From: Symbiodinium sp. CCMP2592
Taxonomy: Eukaryota > Sar > Dinophyceae > Suessiales > Symbiodiniaceae
DNA length: 64,000 bases
Direction: 5' to 3'
Assembly: GCA_905221615.1 (NCBI GenBank)
Contig: CAJNDT010004902.1
Location: 496,001-560,000, forward strand
Shown: positions 53,101 to 62,049 of the stretch, piece after piece
Layout of the letters: each line of letters opens with the position of its first letter
Position numbering within the stretch: position 1 is the stretch's first letter
Notes under the pieces: model-generated
Told to the model about the DNA's origin: nothing
The model's database searches: none
The model's input: only the letters and a program-made list of their open reading frames with translations
Made by a program: the position numbers and the translations under genes

Positions 53101-53886
53101 TTCTTCGGTACAAGCGAAGATTGCGTTCAGATCACTTGGGATTCGGATCGTGTCATCTATGCCCATAAGGTCGATGATTATGTTCCGGTATTTCGTGAGC
53201 AGATAAGGTTTGGTGGTGACGGTTTGCATCGAGCCTTAGCCGCTGGTGAGTCTGCCCCGGCAGCCCCAGCAGAGGTTCCTGCACCCGCTGTCCCAGCAGA
53301 GGACCCTCCTCTACCACCTCCCGTAGCACCCCCTCCAGCTGATCCAGGGGAAGGTTCCGGTGCCGACGATGAGGGTGATGAGGATGCACCAACCAAGGCT
53401 CAGCGGCTAATCACTGAAGCCCAGAGTCTAGAACATCGCTTAACGCATATGCCAAAGAACCCATACTGTGATGTTTGCAGTCGGAGCCGAATGCTAAAGA
53501 AGCGAACGGCAAGGACGCGCTATGCAAGGTGTGATGATGAGTTAGATCCGGTTGACGAGTTCGGCCAACGGATAGCGGCTGACTTCATCATAGTGCACAA
53601 AGACTCTAGAAGCACTGAAACCGTCGTTCTGACTGTGAGAGATGAAGCCACAGGGTACATAAGAACATTCCCGTTAGTGTCTAGGCACGAAGACGGGGTG
53701 GTACGATCCTTATTATCCTTCCTCGGTAGGCGCGCTTCTGGACCTTGTGTATTGTTTAAAAGCGACAATGCACGGGAGCTCCTCGCAGCATGTGCGACGT
53801 TGGGGTTTACTTCAGAGCCAAGCCTTGAGCGGAGATGGCCTCACAATTCAGTCCTTGAACGGGAAATCCGGACAATTGAGGAGTGA
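50155..53886 (+). CDS. Element 2 Gag, protease and integrase (to internal TGA)
   Basis: A 1,243-codon frame from ATG at 50,155. A Ser-rich start is followed by a coiled coil with three near-repeats ending in LRSENQQLG/LRTENQQLG (residues about 140-205). Then an acidic patch, the Gag core (about 430-650), a Lys/Ala linker and a CCCH finger CFFYPKGTCTRGKDCPFEH near 773. Aspartic protease box ADSGAG is near 890. The integrase HHCC finger (HRLTHMPKNPYCDVC) is near 1093, and core residues are Asp in AADFI (about 1142), Asp in KSDN (about 1203) and Glu in VLERE (about 1235). The TGA at 53,884 falls inside the integrase; the same frame stays open to 54,738. This integrase keeps the catalytic triad that element 1 lost. 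Confidence 0.88.
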   Translation: MPLASQLGFEESSLEISSSSTPPRAQALSVRPEAARQSDSSSSGPIRRNRARSLSYGPASRSSSLQPAPTFAANVGPARSQNPTGPNTSHQELHLHQHAHRQQVLQVGVDPVTHANMQSEATSAIMNARAETAAVFGEAEAVIQSLRSENQQLGAQTAAIQGESYAAIQALRSENQQLGSRASVIQGEAETVIGNLRTENQQLGEMNRELNQRLEKQAKMILEQQELSKAMHQQLIALQSHVQAAEPKNPSIPSSAIPASSTQNGADQAASAFNALQALAGEVGGTMRRIEQAIEVALSPKAKAKKQKAKAEATVRAIAPSVALPIPAKASGSSGFVAPSPVEFGVPPYQCSRKNIFTGRLHSATPAHPPPPPPHSAPQKLKPQVFDIADEDDFDEHGEDEDDEGGEDFEDDPIVPVAAHEPEDDRDYESSIYKYKDLKDIKLPQIPGSSVEFRAYRNSVLTQIASIDCSGKAVLLKWLQKSLDPSGSIALTRSLQRDCEGLPRLDGWISACISDAKHLKGEWGLQAQSYLERCHASGTMPSGRALLSILSRRYRIDKVRGPLVTLQSLFDLEPDSFSYQSLVAFKQRVEYVLNGLPERQWPDAETMFSWIYSRLKGCRMLSRTIDRVKDAKPGSKRRTFEYIWNGLEEVLAEVREDRNEQALKDSLKEDSKQKQKPDANAKAAAAKATPAAPAAKANAKSKAKGQGNDKPPKAPSKATPGVPDANLGAGEGADKGKGKGKGKGGGKDSKAKPQKPPAAKDSSAGQSGQRPACFFYPKGTCTRGKDCPFEHVDAPKKAAPSKAAPKVPAGVAMLAAASTGASACNIPSSFVRGFKATCRLITAPFRVFARFAAALSFALPATVHHSHDRIAATVSRPNCSGGSYFLDWVADSGAGRSLLSQSALADQGILTDMFSDHIRSTKPLQFETGNGVTSSGTFLTTTSDAFGSVESYVLQSCPVVRSLGQLVELQRKPFVWLPGSMPFFGTSEDCVQITWDSDRVIYAHKVDDYVPVFREQIRFGGDGLHRALAAGESAPAAPAEVPAPAVPAEDPPLPPPVAPPPADPGEGSGADDEGDEDAPTKAQRLITEAQSLEHRLTHMPKNPYCDVCSRSRMLKKRTARTRYARCDDELDPVDEFGQRIAADFIIVHKDSRSTETVVLTVRDEATGYIRTFPLVSRHEDGVVRSLLSFLGRRASGPCVLFKSDNARELLAACATLGFTSEPSLERRWPHNSVLEREIRTIEE

Positions 53887-54738
53887 TCGAGGGCTCTTCA
53901 CATTGCGGCAGGTTTTCAGTTGCATTCGGGTCTTTGGGTCCATACTGTCCGCTATGCGGCACACACCATTAATCTCTTCCACCCTGCGGTTGGGATTGAG
54001 GGTAGCCGGTATGTAAACGCGGTTGGATCCGAGTTTGGTGGCATGAAATTACAACTTGGTCAGCTGGTCTACTACAGACTTGACCCGGCATATCGTGAGA
54101 AGTTTCAGGCATCAGCAGCGCCAGGGGTGTTTGCAGGTTGGCGGTTCGATAGTGGTCCATCATCTTTCAGAGAAGTCTATCACGTGTTGGACTATGGTAA
54201 GCTAAAGAACCGTGAACCGGGGTACGAAAAGGCGATCTCCGTCCCTAGAGAGGAGATACATGTTCCCCGCGGTAATCCCATCCTTCCGATGTTCACCGCT
54301 GCAGAAGCTGCTTTGTCTAGTTTCACGAAAGCCGAGTATGAAGCCATCGAATTCCTTGATGTGCCGTTCAGCACGGTGGCACCATCAACACCTGTGGCAA
54401 AGCGCCACGAGTACATCACTTTAGATAGGCTCATGCGACTAGGCGCAACACCTGGTTGTAAGGCCTGCAAGTTCGATGGAACAGTACACACACCAGTATG
54501 TAAGGCAAGATTCGATGGTTTGATTAAAGCCGAGAAGATTGCTGCGAGCAAGTCAGTCAGAGACGCGGCACCGCCCGATGTCGAGCGCCCTGATCCTTCG
54601 GCGGAGTCTCACCCGCAGCCCCCGAGGGTGATGAGGATGCCCCAGAGCGCGCGAGCTCCTCTGCTGGCCCACGAGCTCCAGCTGGTGTTGTGGTTCAGTC
54701 TTCTGAAAACAAGGTTTCAACAGGTGAGTTTGGTTTGA
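53887..54738 (+). pseudogene. Element 2 integrase C-terminus after the TGA
   Basis: Same frame as the preceding ORF. It reads SRALHIAAGFQLHSGLWVHT then LGQLVYYRLDPAYREKF and GVFAGWRFDSG. The latter matches element 1's SLVYFRPQAKVTKK and GIFVGWRVEPG, the usual small C-terminal domain of copia integrases. A CKACKF...CKARF cluster lies at about 54,458-54,510. The frame leaves the true reading near 54,590-54,610, where the next frame takes over with SPAAPEGDEDAPERASSS. The single TGA could be a nonsense mutation or an edited/read-through codon; neither can be told from DNA. Confidence 0.75.
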
Positions 54739-57728
54739 GTGCAAGGTTTCTCGCAAACGAGAGAGCGCGCAACAACACCAGAAGGGTTAAGGAACTTCCA
54801 GGGGAAAATGTTCTGATCGAGTATGGTTGTGAAGACGAGTCTGAGATAAGTAACGCGTGTGAGCGTTGTAAGGTTCATTGTGTTAGTCTTTCCCAGTCAA
54901 CGCTGGATTTGACTTCGCAGGATGACATGCAACAAGTCGTTTCCCAAGCAATCCCAGGTGTAGATGCTTGGTTCACCATACCTTGCACGCATATGTCTTC
55001 GCATCAAGCCGTACATCGTGAATCCCAAAGCCCTAAGTACGCGCGCAAGATTGCACAAAGGCAAGCCACATCTAAGCGAATGTTGGTTTTGGCCCTTAAT
55101 GTTGCCGATCATGTCATTGAGCAGGGGGGTCGAGTTTCGTTCCAGTGGAGTTCGGATTCAGGGGTGTTTAGGCAGCCTGAGTGGATCGACTTCGCATCGA
55201 AACACGAGCTTTCCAATGTAGCCTGTGTTAGTGGCAACAAGGCCATCACCATCGCTTCAAACTCTAGGCGAGTACTGGAGCACTTCGCAAAGGTGTCAAC
55301 AAAGGAGTCGTCAGAGATTAATGCAACCAGCATCGAGGCATATGAGTTTGCAGATCTCGTGATACAATCCTTGTTTCCCCAGCGGTACTTCAAAAGTGTC
55401 CCCAATCTTGGTAAAGCGAGCGCGCTTATTACCAAGAATCTCTCCCGCCGAGAATGGCAAGCTGAGCCGAAGGCGCTCGAGGCCATCGCTCAAGAAGCAG
55501 AGGGATTGCGCCGAAATGGCACATGGGATGACACAACAGCCATGCCACTGCATGAGCTGAGAAGTCAGGCCAGGTCTCAGGGACGCAAGCTTCGCGTCGC
55601 AGAACTGATGACCTTGTGCGGGGTAAAGCATGCCGAACTTGCACCTGAATTTCAAAAGTTCAAAGGGAGAATTGTTTATAGAGGGGATAGGGTTTTGGAT
55701 GAGTTTAACAATCTGGTTTTCTTCGAAGAGACCAGTACGACTCCAACGGGGTTAATAGCCTTGAACGCCTCCCTCTTCTGGGGTTGCTTACCGGAGCACT
55801 CTGTGTCATGCTCTGACGCAATCCAAGCATACCTCCAATCTGAGCTTAAAGAAGAGACATACGTAATCCTGCCAAGGGAGTTGTGGCTCCCTGGTTGGGA
55901 GGAGCGTTTTGGAGCGCAAGCGCGAATAGTCGTTCGACTTCGCAAGAGCTTGTACGGCCATCCACAGGCCGGACGGCTCTGGCAAGAGTATTTGTCTAGG
56001 ATTTTGATCTCATTAGGCGGAAAGGAGTCCCAGGAGTTTCCAAGCAACTGGTTCTTTGAGTACAAGGATGGGGTTCTCATCTTAAACATTTACGTCGATG
56101 ACTTGAGTTTGTGCGGATTAACAAAATTGCACACGCCATTTTGGCAAGCGTTGAGGGCGAAGGTCAAACTTGATCCCGAGTGTTTCATAGGTTCTGAGGG
56201 TGTTCGGATCTTAGGTAGACTGCATTGTCGGTACGATGAACCATCGTCGACCACAATGGCTTTTAGGATGCCTGAGTATGCTGAGCAGATTGTCCAAACC
56301 TATTGCGAGATCACCGGGACAACGCCCGACAAGCTTCGTCGAGTGAACACGCCCTGCATCGCTGAATCGTCAATGACCGACGAGGATATCTCAGCGCAAG
56401 GCGAGCTCCACGATTCAGCATCACGCATCTTGATGCGCTGTTTGTGGTTAGCTCGTCTCTGTAGAGCTGACATCGCATTTGCTGTAACTCGCTTAGCTTC
56501 CAGGATCACTCGTTGGACCGCCTGGGAGGACAGACAAGTGCTCAGACTTGTGTCGTACATTCATCACACTAGAGATGTTTGCATGAATGCCAGTTGCTCT
56601 TGGGATGCTGCTCCCGAGCTACGGGTGTATACAGACGCTGACTTCGCAGCCTGTCCCTACACTTCACGTAGCACGTCCGGGATTGTAGTCCACATAGGCA
56701 CAGGTCAGCATGCATTCCCTGTGATGTGGCAAAGTCGCAAGCAAACGTCTGTTGCGAGGTCGACGCCAGAGGCCGAAATGATCTCAATGGCATCAGCCAT
56801 GTTTTCAGAGGTCATAAATTTGCAGACGTTCTTACAGTCAGCCTTCAAAAGCACAGTGCCGATCATCTTCTTCCAAGACAATGAAACTGTCTTGGCCATC
56901 CTGAAGTCAGGATACAGTCCTAAGCTTCGCCACTTAGGGCGCGTGCACCGCGTGAACGTGGCAAGTATGGCAGAGATCTTTGAGCAAGAAGAGTTTTCGG
57001 CTACTTACGTGAACAGCAAGGAGCAATTAGCTAATGGTTTGACTAAGATCATCCCTCCTGCTGAGTGGTCTGATATGCTCACACAGTTGTGCCTTCACGA
57101 AGGTGTCCCTCACAGTGCGACCGTCTCAAAGGTCGTAGCTGAGGAAGCAGAGCGTTTTGCAAGCTCACTGCCTAGAAAGATCACACAAGAAGACCTTGTG
57201 CAGCTTTTGTCGTACTTGCCAGGGGAGAGCGCCGTGCGCCCCTCTGCAAGTGAGGCAATGTGCTTCACCACCGGTGCGTTCGCGCACGGAGGTGGGATCG
57301 CAGGTTTAAGGCAAAATGTAACCCTCTTCCCAGTAGTCACTGCGGTTTTGTGCAGGTTCATCCGTAGGGTGTTGCCTAAGCATAAGTTTACGGCAGTGAT
57401 GTTGGCCAAGAATCAAATTACTTTGACTCATAAGGATTCTTACAACGAGCCATGCAGCAAGAACGCTGTAATCCCACTTGAAGTGTTCGAGGGGGGCCAC
57501 GTGTGGGTGCAGTCACAAGACGGTGGCTACCCATGCCCAGACCTCAGTCGAGGTGAGAAGGGCGAGATCCTTAAATGGCCAGCGATCTTCGATCCAAGAC
57601 GGTTACATGCGACGACCCCTTGCACGAAGGGTGACAGAATCGTCATAATTGCCTTCACACCTAGAAACGTGAGCAGGCTGCCCGTCGACAGCCAGCTGAA
57701 GCTGCGAGAGCTTGGATTCCACTTCTAA
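54600..57728 (+). CDS. Element 2 methyltransferase-like segment, RT, RNase H and oxygenase-like domain
   Basis: An open frame to TAA at 57,726. Residues are counted from 54,690. A segment at about 90-195 has DAWFTIPCTHMSSHQ and GRVSFQWSSDS, echoing cytosine-methyltransferase motifs. The RT follows with LIALNASLFWGC, SCSDAIQAYLQSELKEETYV, LRKSLYGHPQAGRLW and the active site YVDD at 468-471. RNase H has YTDADF (about 647), TPEAEM and QDNET, then LANGLTK. After RNase H come about 155 extra residues: THKD with metal-binding His914 and Asp916, IPLEVFEGGHVWV, FDPRRLHAT with His973, and KGDR with Arg983. This is the HxD...H...R layout of 2OG-Fe(II) oxygenases. No such tail exists in element 1. Oxygenase function is inference. 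Confidence 0.85.
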   Translation, partial: GGVSPAAPEGDEDAPERASSSAGPRAPAGVVVQSSENKVSTGEFGLSARFLANERARNNTRRVKELPGENVLIEYGCEDESEISNACERCKVHCVSLSQSTLDLTSQDDMQQVVSQAIPGVDAWFTIPCTHMSSHQAVHRESQSPKYARKIAQRQATSKRMLVLALNVADHVIEQGGRVSFQWSSDSGVFRQPEWIDFASKHELSNVACVSGNKAITIASNSRRVLEHFAKVSTKESSEINATSIEAYEFADLVIQSLFPQRYFKSVPNLGKASALITKNLSRREWQAEPKALEAIAQEAEGLRRNGTWDDTTAMPLHELRSQARSQGRKLRVAELMTLCGVKHAELAPEFQKFKGRIVYRGDRVLDEFNNLVFFEETSTTPTGLIALNASLFWGCLPEHSVSCSDAIQAYLQSELKEETYVILPRELWLPGWEERFGAQARIVVRLRKSLYGHPQAGRLWQEYLSRILISLGGKESQEFPSNWFFEYKDGVLILNIYVDDLSLCGLTKLHTPFWQALRAKVKLDPECFIGSEGVRILGRLHCRYDEPSSTTMAFRMPEYAEQIVQTYCEITGTTPDKLRRVNTPCIAESSMTDEDISAQGELHDSASRILMRCLWLARLCRADIAFAVTRLASRITRWTAWEDRQVLRLVSYIHHTRDVCMNASCSWDAAPELRVYTDADFAACPYTSRSTSGIVVHIGTGQHAFPVMWQSRKQTSVARSTPEAEMISMASAMFSEVINLQTFLQSAFKSTVPIIFFQDNETVLAILKSGYSPKLRHLGRVHRVNVASMAEIFEQEEFSATYVNSKEQLANGLTKIIPPAEWSDMLTQLCLHEGVPHSATVSKVVAEEAERFASSLPRKITQEDLVQLLSYLPGESAVRPSASEAMCFTTGAFAHGGGIAGLRQNVTLFPVVTAVLCRFIRRVLPKHKFTAVMLAKNQITLTHKDSYNEPCSKNAVIPLEVFEGGHVWVQSQDGGYPCPDLSRGEKGEILKWPAIFDPRRLHATTPCTKGDRIVIIAFTPRNVSRLPVDSQLKLRELGFHF

Positions 57729-57798
57729 TCGGAGTGGCTATTCCACCAAGTAGGTAGTCTGCGTAACTAAGTTCAGTGTAGCGTTTCACGCTGTCTTC

Positions 57799-57806
57799 AA
57801 GGGGGG
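57799..57806 (+). promoter_or_regulatory. Polypurine tract of element 2
   Basis: AAGGGGGG lies immediately before the 3' LTR, identical to the tract of element 1. Confidence 0.88.
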
Positions 57807-57985
57807 AGTTAATCATACTCGAGCCCCAGGCCCTTGCATGATGTAGCTAAGAACGTACTACAAGAGGTAGATGAAGAGCAGCTTGAAAGACGCACACGAA
57901 CGTGATTTGGCTCAAGTAAAAGAAGTGCTTTGAGTGCTTGCTTTTGCTTGTCTTGTAACACGACGGGTTTACTTCGTGTTCAACT
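57807..57985 (+). repeat. 3' LTR of element 2
   Basis: Identical by eye to 47,648-47,826. The spliced-leader-like 11-mer is at 57,906-57,916. Confidence 0.94.
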
Positions 57986-57990
57986 TATTA
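57986..57990. other. Target-site duplication TATTA (right)
   Basis: Matches 47,643-47,647. The insertion site is AT-rich. Confidence 0.9.
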
Positions 57991-59340
57991 CATTATATTA
58001 CATCATGTTATATTATGTAGTAGAATGTTATAGCATATTAATGAGCACTAATGTATATTATGATATGCTATGGTCTACTAATGTATATCATAGTGTATTA
58101 TGGCCCTTGTGCCCTTGTGCCTTCTAAGACTTGCGAGGAGCTCCACTGGACGACTGGTTGCTTTGTGAATTTCTGTTGTGTTGGCAAGGGCAACTCGAGG
58201 TCAGGAGGAGAGGCTCAGTGCATTTCTGGCAAAGCTGCTCTTTCGCACTAGGCCACTAGGCAAAGACCCAGCTCCTTCAACTATGGGACCTCGGCGAAAC
58301 TTCGAAGACCCGAGCCCAAAGTGCCATTCCTCATTCCGAAACCTTGATCTGCGACCCTAGAACCGACTCTTGAGGACCTGGCTACACTGCCGCCCTGGGC
58401 TCCCTCAATGCTGCGACAGGCAGGAAGGACCCAAGCACGCGGAGAATAAGTAAGAGCAGCTACATGCAGTTACAGCCAGGCCTATCATGGATATTGTTTC
58501 TGAAGTTTGGAGAATGCTGTCGATCGATACTTCCATGACATGCGACCCAGCTCGAAACCAGCCACAAACACACAGAATTTGCCATGAATTGTTAACTGTT
58601 GTTGTCCGTTCGTTGGGAGTGCATCGTGAAACGTGCCATGCGATGCATGTGCTCGACGGACCGGTACGATCCACTGCTTCTTCTTGGCCATAAAAACTCC
58701 GCATCACATGAGCGCTCGGGAAGGGGCGGCCCTTGTCCTGGCACCCCAACTGGCCGCTCGGTGATAATTGGCAGTCGGATTTTCTCTTCGAAGCTTTGGG
58801 TGCAGGCGCCGGCTAAGTGCAGAGCGCTCCGGCAGGGACGGTCTTACCCAAACCTGGAGTGCTAAGACTGGAGATTTCTGGCAGAATCTCTCACACCCTA
58901 AAGCTCAGCCCGAAGGCGCAGCAAGATACGAATGACCGGGGGCATCTCCACCTGCCGGACTGTCTTTTCAACCACATCAAGGGACTGCACATGCGTTTGA
59001 GGGGGTAAAGGTTTGAGGTGCCGCAGTTGTTGTGCTCCCTCTGTGATGATGATGTTGTTGCTGCTGCTGATGATGATGGCCTGTGGTTTTGGTAGGGTTG
59101 TTGTATGATGACGATCGCAGGTTCCAAATTCAACAGCGCGTGCGGGGTCACGGCAATGGGAAAACTTCAATAGGAAAACTTGCAACAATTGCTTCATAGG
59201 TGAAGGAGGCTCAGTAGTCTTATGGGCTTTGACGGTTGAACACTCCGTGGACCCGAAACTAACGACGGAACGCATAATGCTTGCGGCCCAAGCGTGAGTA
59301 GGACTTCTTGTCCCCCTGAGTACCCGAAGTAGATCAATTC
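57991..59340. other. Intergenic region with weak exon-like frames
   Basis: AT-rich to about 58,110. From ATG at 58,178 a frame reads MLARATRGQEERLSAFLAKL..., which is moderately coding-like. Frames at 58,405-58,750 compete on both strands. A GATGATG/TTGCTGCTG tract lies near 59,045-59,075. Nothing can be named. Confidence 0.4.
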
Positions 59341-59356
59341 GACACTTGCAGCAGCG

Positions 59357-59431
59357 ATGCAAATCTTCGTGAAGACCTTGACGGGCAAGACCATTACCCT
59401 CGATGTTGAGGCCAGCGACACAATCGACAAC
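59357..59431 (+). CDS. Ubiquitin first exon (codons 1-25)
   Basis: ATG at 59,357 opens [20 protein letters not shown] and continues through SDTIDN. It ends at codon 25 and is followed by GCTGCTTGG, which reads as a GC-type splice donor. The polyubiquitin exon at 7,461 begins at codon 26 after an AG acceptor, so the phase-0 junction agrees. A TTGCAG acceptor just upstream (about 59,350) could be for cis or spliced-leader trans-splicing. The matching downstream exon is not found in the next 4.5 kb, where LINE-B lies, so this may be the first exon of a second ubiquitin gene with a very long intron, or a stranded copy. Confidence 0.75.
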
Positions 59432-59979
59432 GCTGCTTGGCATGTTTCGATCAGAGAATGTCGAACCCCCCCCCCCCCGCTCCCCAGCATGGTTGCCACT
59501 CCCTTAGCTGTGCAAGCATGAATGGGTGCCCGAAACCTATCCTGAAATTCTGGTTTAGGGTGTGCGCATGCTCACAAAACCTTTCTTTTTAAAAACCCGG
59601 AACCTGAATGGAGGTGTCTGCAGCTTCTAGAACGCGTCAGGTTTAGGCGGCTATGGGTTGCCAGGCAGCCAGCCAGCCAGGCAGACACACACACACACAC
59701 ACACACTTGCACACAAACACAAACGCAAACGCAAAACAAAAACAACCACACTCACAAAAAGAGATCTACATAAGAATGTACGTGAATGATGCAGGACCTC
59801 AGCCCCCGCCCCAACCCCATCGTAGTCCACTGAGGGTTCTGGGTCTCGGTCTTCTGAGGGCTCTAGGGGTGTGACCGTGCCTACTGCGCGTGGCCGTAGC
59901 TGTGTGCAGGCTGCTCCCGGCCCCAGGCTCGACAGCTTAAGCACCTTGCTGCCACTGAGTTGCCGCGCTCAAGACAGCA
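59432..59979. other. Ubiquitin intron sequence and spacer
   Basis: Starts GCTGCTTGGCATGTTTC. This and the phrase GGGTGCCCGAAACC...TCCTGAAATTCTGG near 59,525-59,555 recur after the second ubiquitin fragment at 63,856-63,975. A C-homopolymer run (about 59,467) and a (CA)n run (59,685-59,706) are present. No gene. Confidence 0.55.
59685..59706. repeat. (CA)n microsatellite
   Basis: An 11-unit CA run followed by AAACACAAACG variants. Confidence 0.88.
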
Positions 59980-60815
59980 CTGACTTGGATGATCGCTCTT
60001 GGCGTTGTGATGTCTGCAAGCTGTGGAAGCCCCCTTTAAGGATCTTCTTCCCAAGTCGCGGTGGTATCACATCAGCTCTCGGCATCCTGATGAGCCTCGC
60101 TCGAGTTTTGAGCACCTACGGCCTAAAGGACTTCAGGTGTCCCCTGCCCAGGGAAATCGTCCTGGCCAATGGACGTGTGTTTTTTGCCTCCACGGCCTCC
60201 CTCCTTTGCCAGGCCGAACGTGGAGAGGACCCGCGCGGCGACACCTACGTGAATGACGACCTGGAGCCACTCTCCGTGACTCTATTGTTGCTCTGTGCAA
60301 GCACAACGACGATGCCACTGCTGGCCCTGCATCTCGGTGTGCTGCTGCCGTTGTTGTCCGTGACTCCTTTGCCAAGGATGACATGGTCAAACAGGCTGCT
60401 AGCTTGGGTCATCGTGTTGCTCGTGTTGTGCCGGCCACAGGCACGAAGCGTGCTTCAGATGGCACACGTAAGAAGCTCGCCTGCCGCTTCCAGTGGACCT
60501 GTCGGTCCTGCACCAGACTCTGGAATGCCTCCAACCTTCGGCACGCGATCACCAAGCAAATTCGGTGTCCCGATGATCGCCGCACTTTTCTGCGCACGAA
60601 GCCTCGTGCCCGTCTGTGCATGGGGTGCCCTGAGTCACGTTGACCGCAAGGCGTTTGGCACGCTTTGGCCCGCAGAGCGCTCTGGTCTCAACCGGCGAAT
60701 CTCCCAACTTCGCGGTCAAAGTGCCAAGGTGTTCCGGAAAGCTCGGCGAAGGCAGGGTTCTTGGCAAAAGGATCTTGTGGAAGATCGTGGTGTTGAGCCC
60801 AACCCTGGCCCATCA
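59980..60815 (+). pseudogene. LINE-B zinc-finger region and 2A-like motif
   Basis: Pieces in different frames: SWRCDVCKLW (59,996), WTCVFCLHGLPPLP with RRHLRE (60,170-60,256, other frame) and QWTCRSCTRLWNASNLRHAI (60,490-60,550). Each matches a LINE-A finger. At 60,783-60,812 the frame reads DRGVEPNPGP, which contains the core ExNPGP of 2A-type ribosome-skipping peptides. It sits exactly between the finger region and the endonuclease, a sensible place to split the protein. Confidence 0.55.
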
Positions 60816-61560
60816 TCATCACCTGCATCGTCTACCCTGCGCCTTGCTACGTGTAATGTTGGAGGTGCCTCCTCTGCCTTTTGCTGCTCTGGCTTCTCTG
60901 TGCGACGCCCACCTGGACGTGCTGGGGCTCCAGGAGACGAGGGTGTCCCCGAGGCAATCCGTTGCATGGCAGAAGGAGGCTCATCGTTCAGGGATGTTCA
61001 GGGTTTGGGGCTTGGGTTCATCCTGGTTACCAGGTTCGTGATTCGGTTGGCCGGCTCTACTACCAGCACGGTCTGGCAGTTGCTATCAAGAACACCCTTC
61101 CTGCTGCCGAGCTCTTTCGCCACGACGCAGCTGAAGGACAGTGCCTCGCCATGCTGGGCGACAGCCTTGCTTCCTCTGGCAGAAGCTTGACCTGGTTGAT
61201 GAGGGTGGCCTCACTCCTGCCCTCACTGGCCTCCTAGAGACCTACCCTAAGCTGGTTTTCGCCGGGGACTGGAACGAGCTTCGCCAGTCCAACGCCTTCG
61301 CAACAACTCCCTCGTGCCGTTTGCGGTCAGGTGCCTTCGCTTCCACTAGATTCACTAGATGGAATGGGCAGTGGGCCATTGACTACTTGGTTGGCCCACG
61401 CATGCTTCAAGCTCAAACTTGGTTTGCCGACGCCTCTTTCGGTGATCATGATCACAAGGCTCTGCTCTTTCAGACCGCGTGGCCCATGCCTGTTGCTGCG
61501 GACTTGACTTACTTACATGGTCCCTACGAGAGCTTACAGCTGCCCTACTGGTGTCTCTGA
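60816..61560 (+). pseudogene. LINE-B APE-type endonuclease fragments
   Basis: LATCNVGG (Asn motif, about 60,842), DVLGLQETRVS (Glu motif, about 60,920, another frame), VFAGDWNELRQ (Asp-Trp-Asn, about 61,258) and SFGDHDHKALLF (in place of SDH, about 61,437). The order and spacing follow the LINE-A domain. Three frames are needed to read them. Confidence 0.6.
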
Positions 61561-62049
61561 GGTGGTCTGGCTTGACCCTATCGCGGCGGTTTGAGCCTGC
61601 ACTTGCCTCCTGTTTCTGCGGCTACGGACAACCTGGTCCAACGCCAGTGGCATGCCTTTAATCGACAAGTTGAGCGGGCTTTCTTGCAGGCTCACCGGAT
61701 CTTCAGGGTACCCCGTTTTATGGGCTGTTTCGTGCTAAGGGTTCTCCTCCGGCGGTCACCACGCAGGGTAACCTTGGCAAGGCTCCTCGCAGTACCGGTT
61801 TTCGGTGGCGACGCTGCGCAAGCTACTGGGTCGCAGCCGCCACCGCAACAGGTGTCAGGGGGCTGCGGCCATGGCCCTGGATCGCAACGTGTGGTCCAGT
61901 TGGAAGGCCCAGGAGGCCCGTGTTTCTGAGGTGATGCCTATAATCGTGACGAGGCCAATCACCGCCTGCACCGTTGGCGTGATCGCATGGAGCAGGGTGG
62001 CACACGTGCACACTCTTGGCTGAAGGCTTCCACGGTTGCAACTCCCGAG

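Larger units (their letters stand above)
47648..57985 (+). mobile_element. Copia-like LTR retrotransposon 2 with RT and oxygenase-like domain
   Basis: A full element of 10,338 bases: identical 179-bp LTRs, 5-base target duplication, polypurine tract and putative primer site. The order is ORF1, Gag, protease, integrase, methyltransferase-like segment, RT, RNase H and oxygenase-like domain. Integrase before RT makes it Ty1/copia-type. The coding region is broken by a TGA (53,884), a frame change near 54,590-54,610 and one in ORF1 near 49,910. It is homologous to element 1 across Gag, protease, integrase and RNase H. Confidence 0.93.

Noticed and set aside
59357-59431. Processed ubiquitin pseudogene
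   Set aside because: The copy stops at an exon boundary and continues into intron sequence shared with the copy at 63,817, so it is genomic rather than reverse-transcribed.
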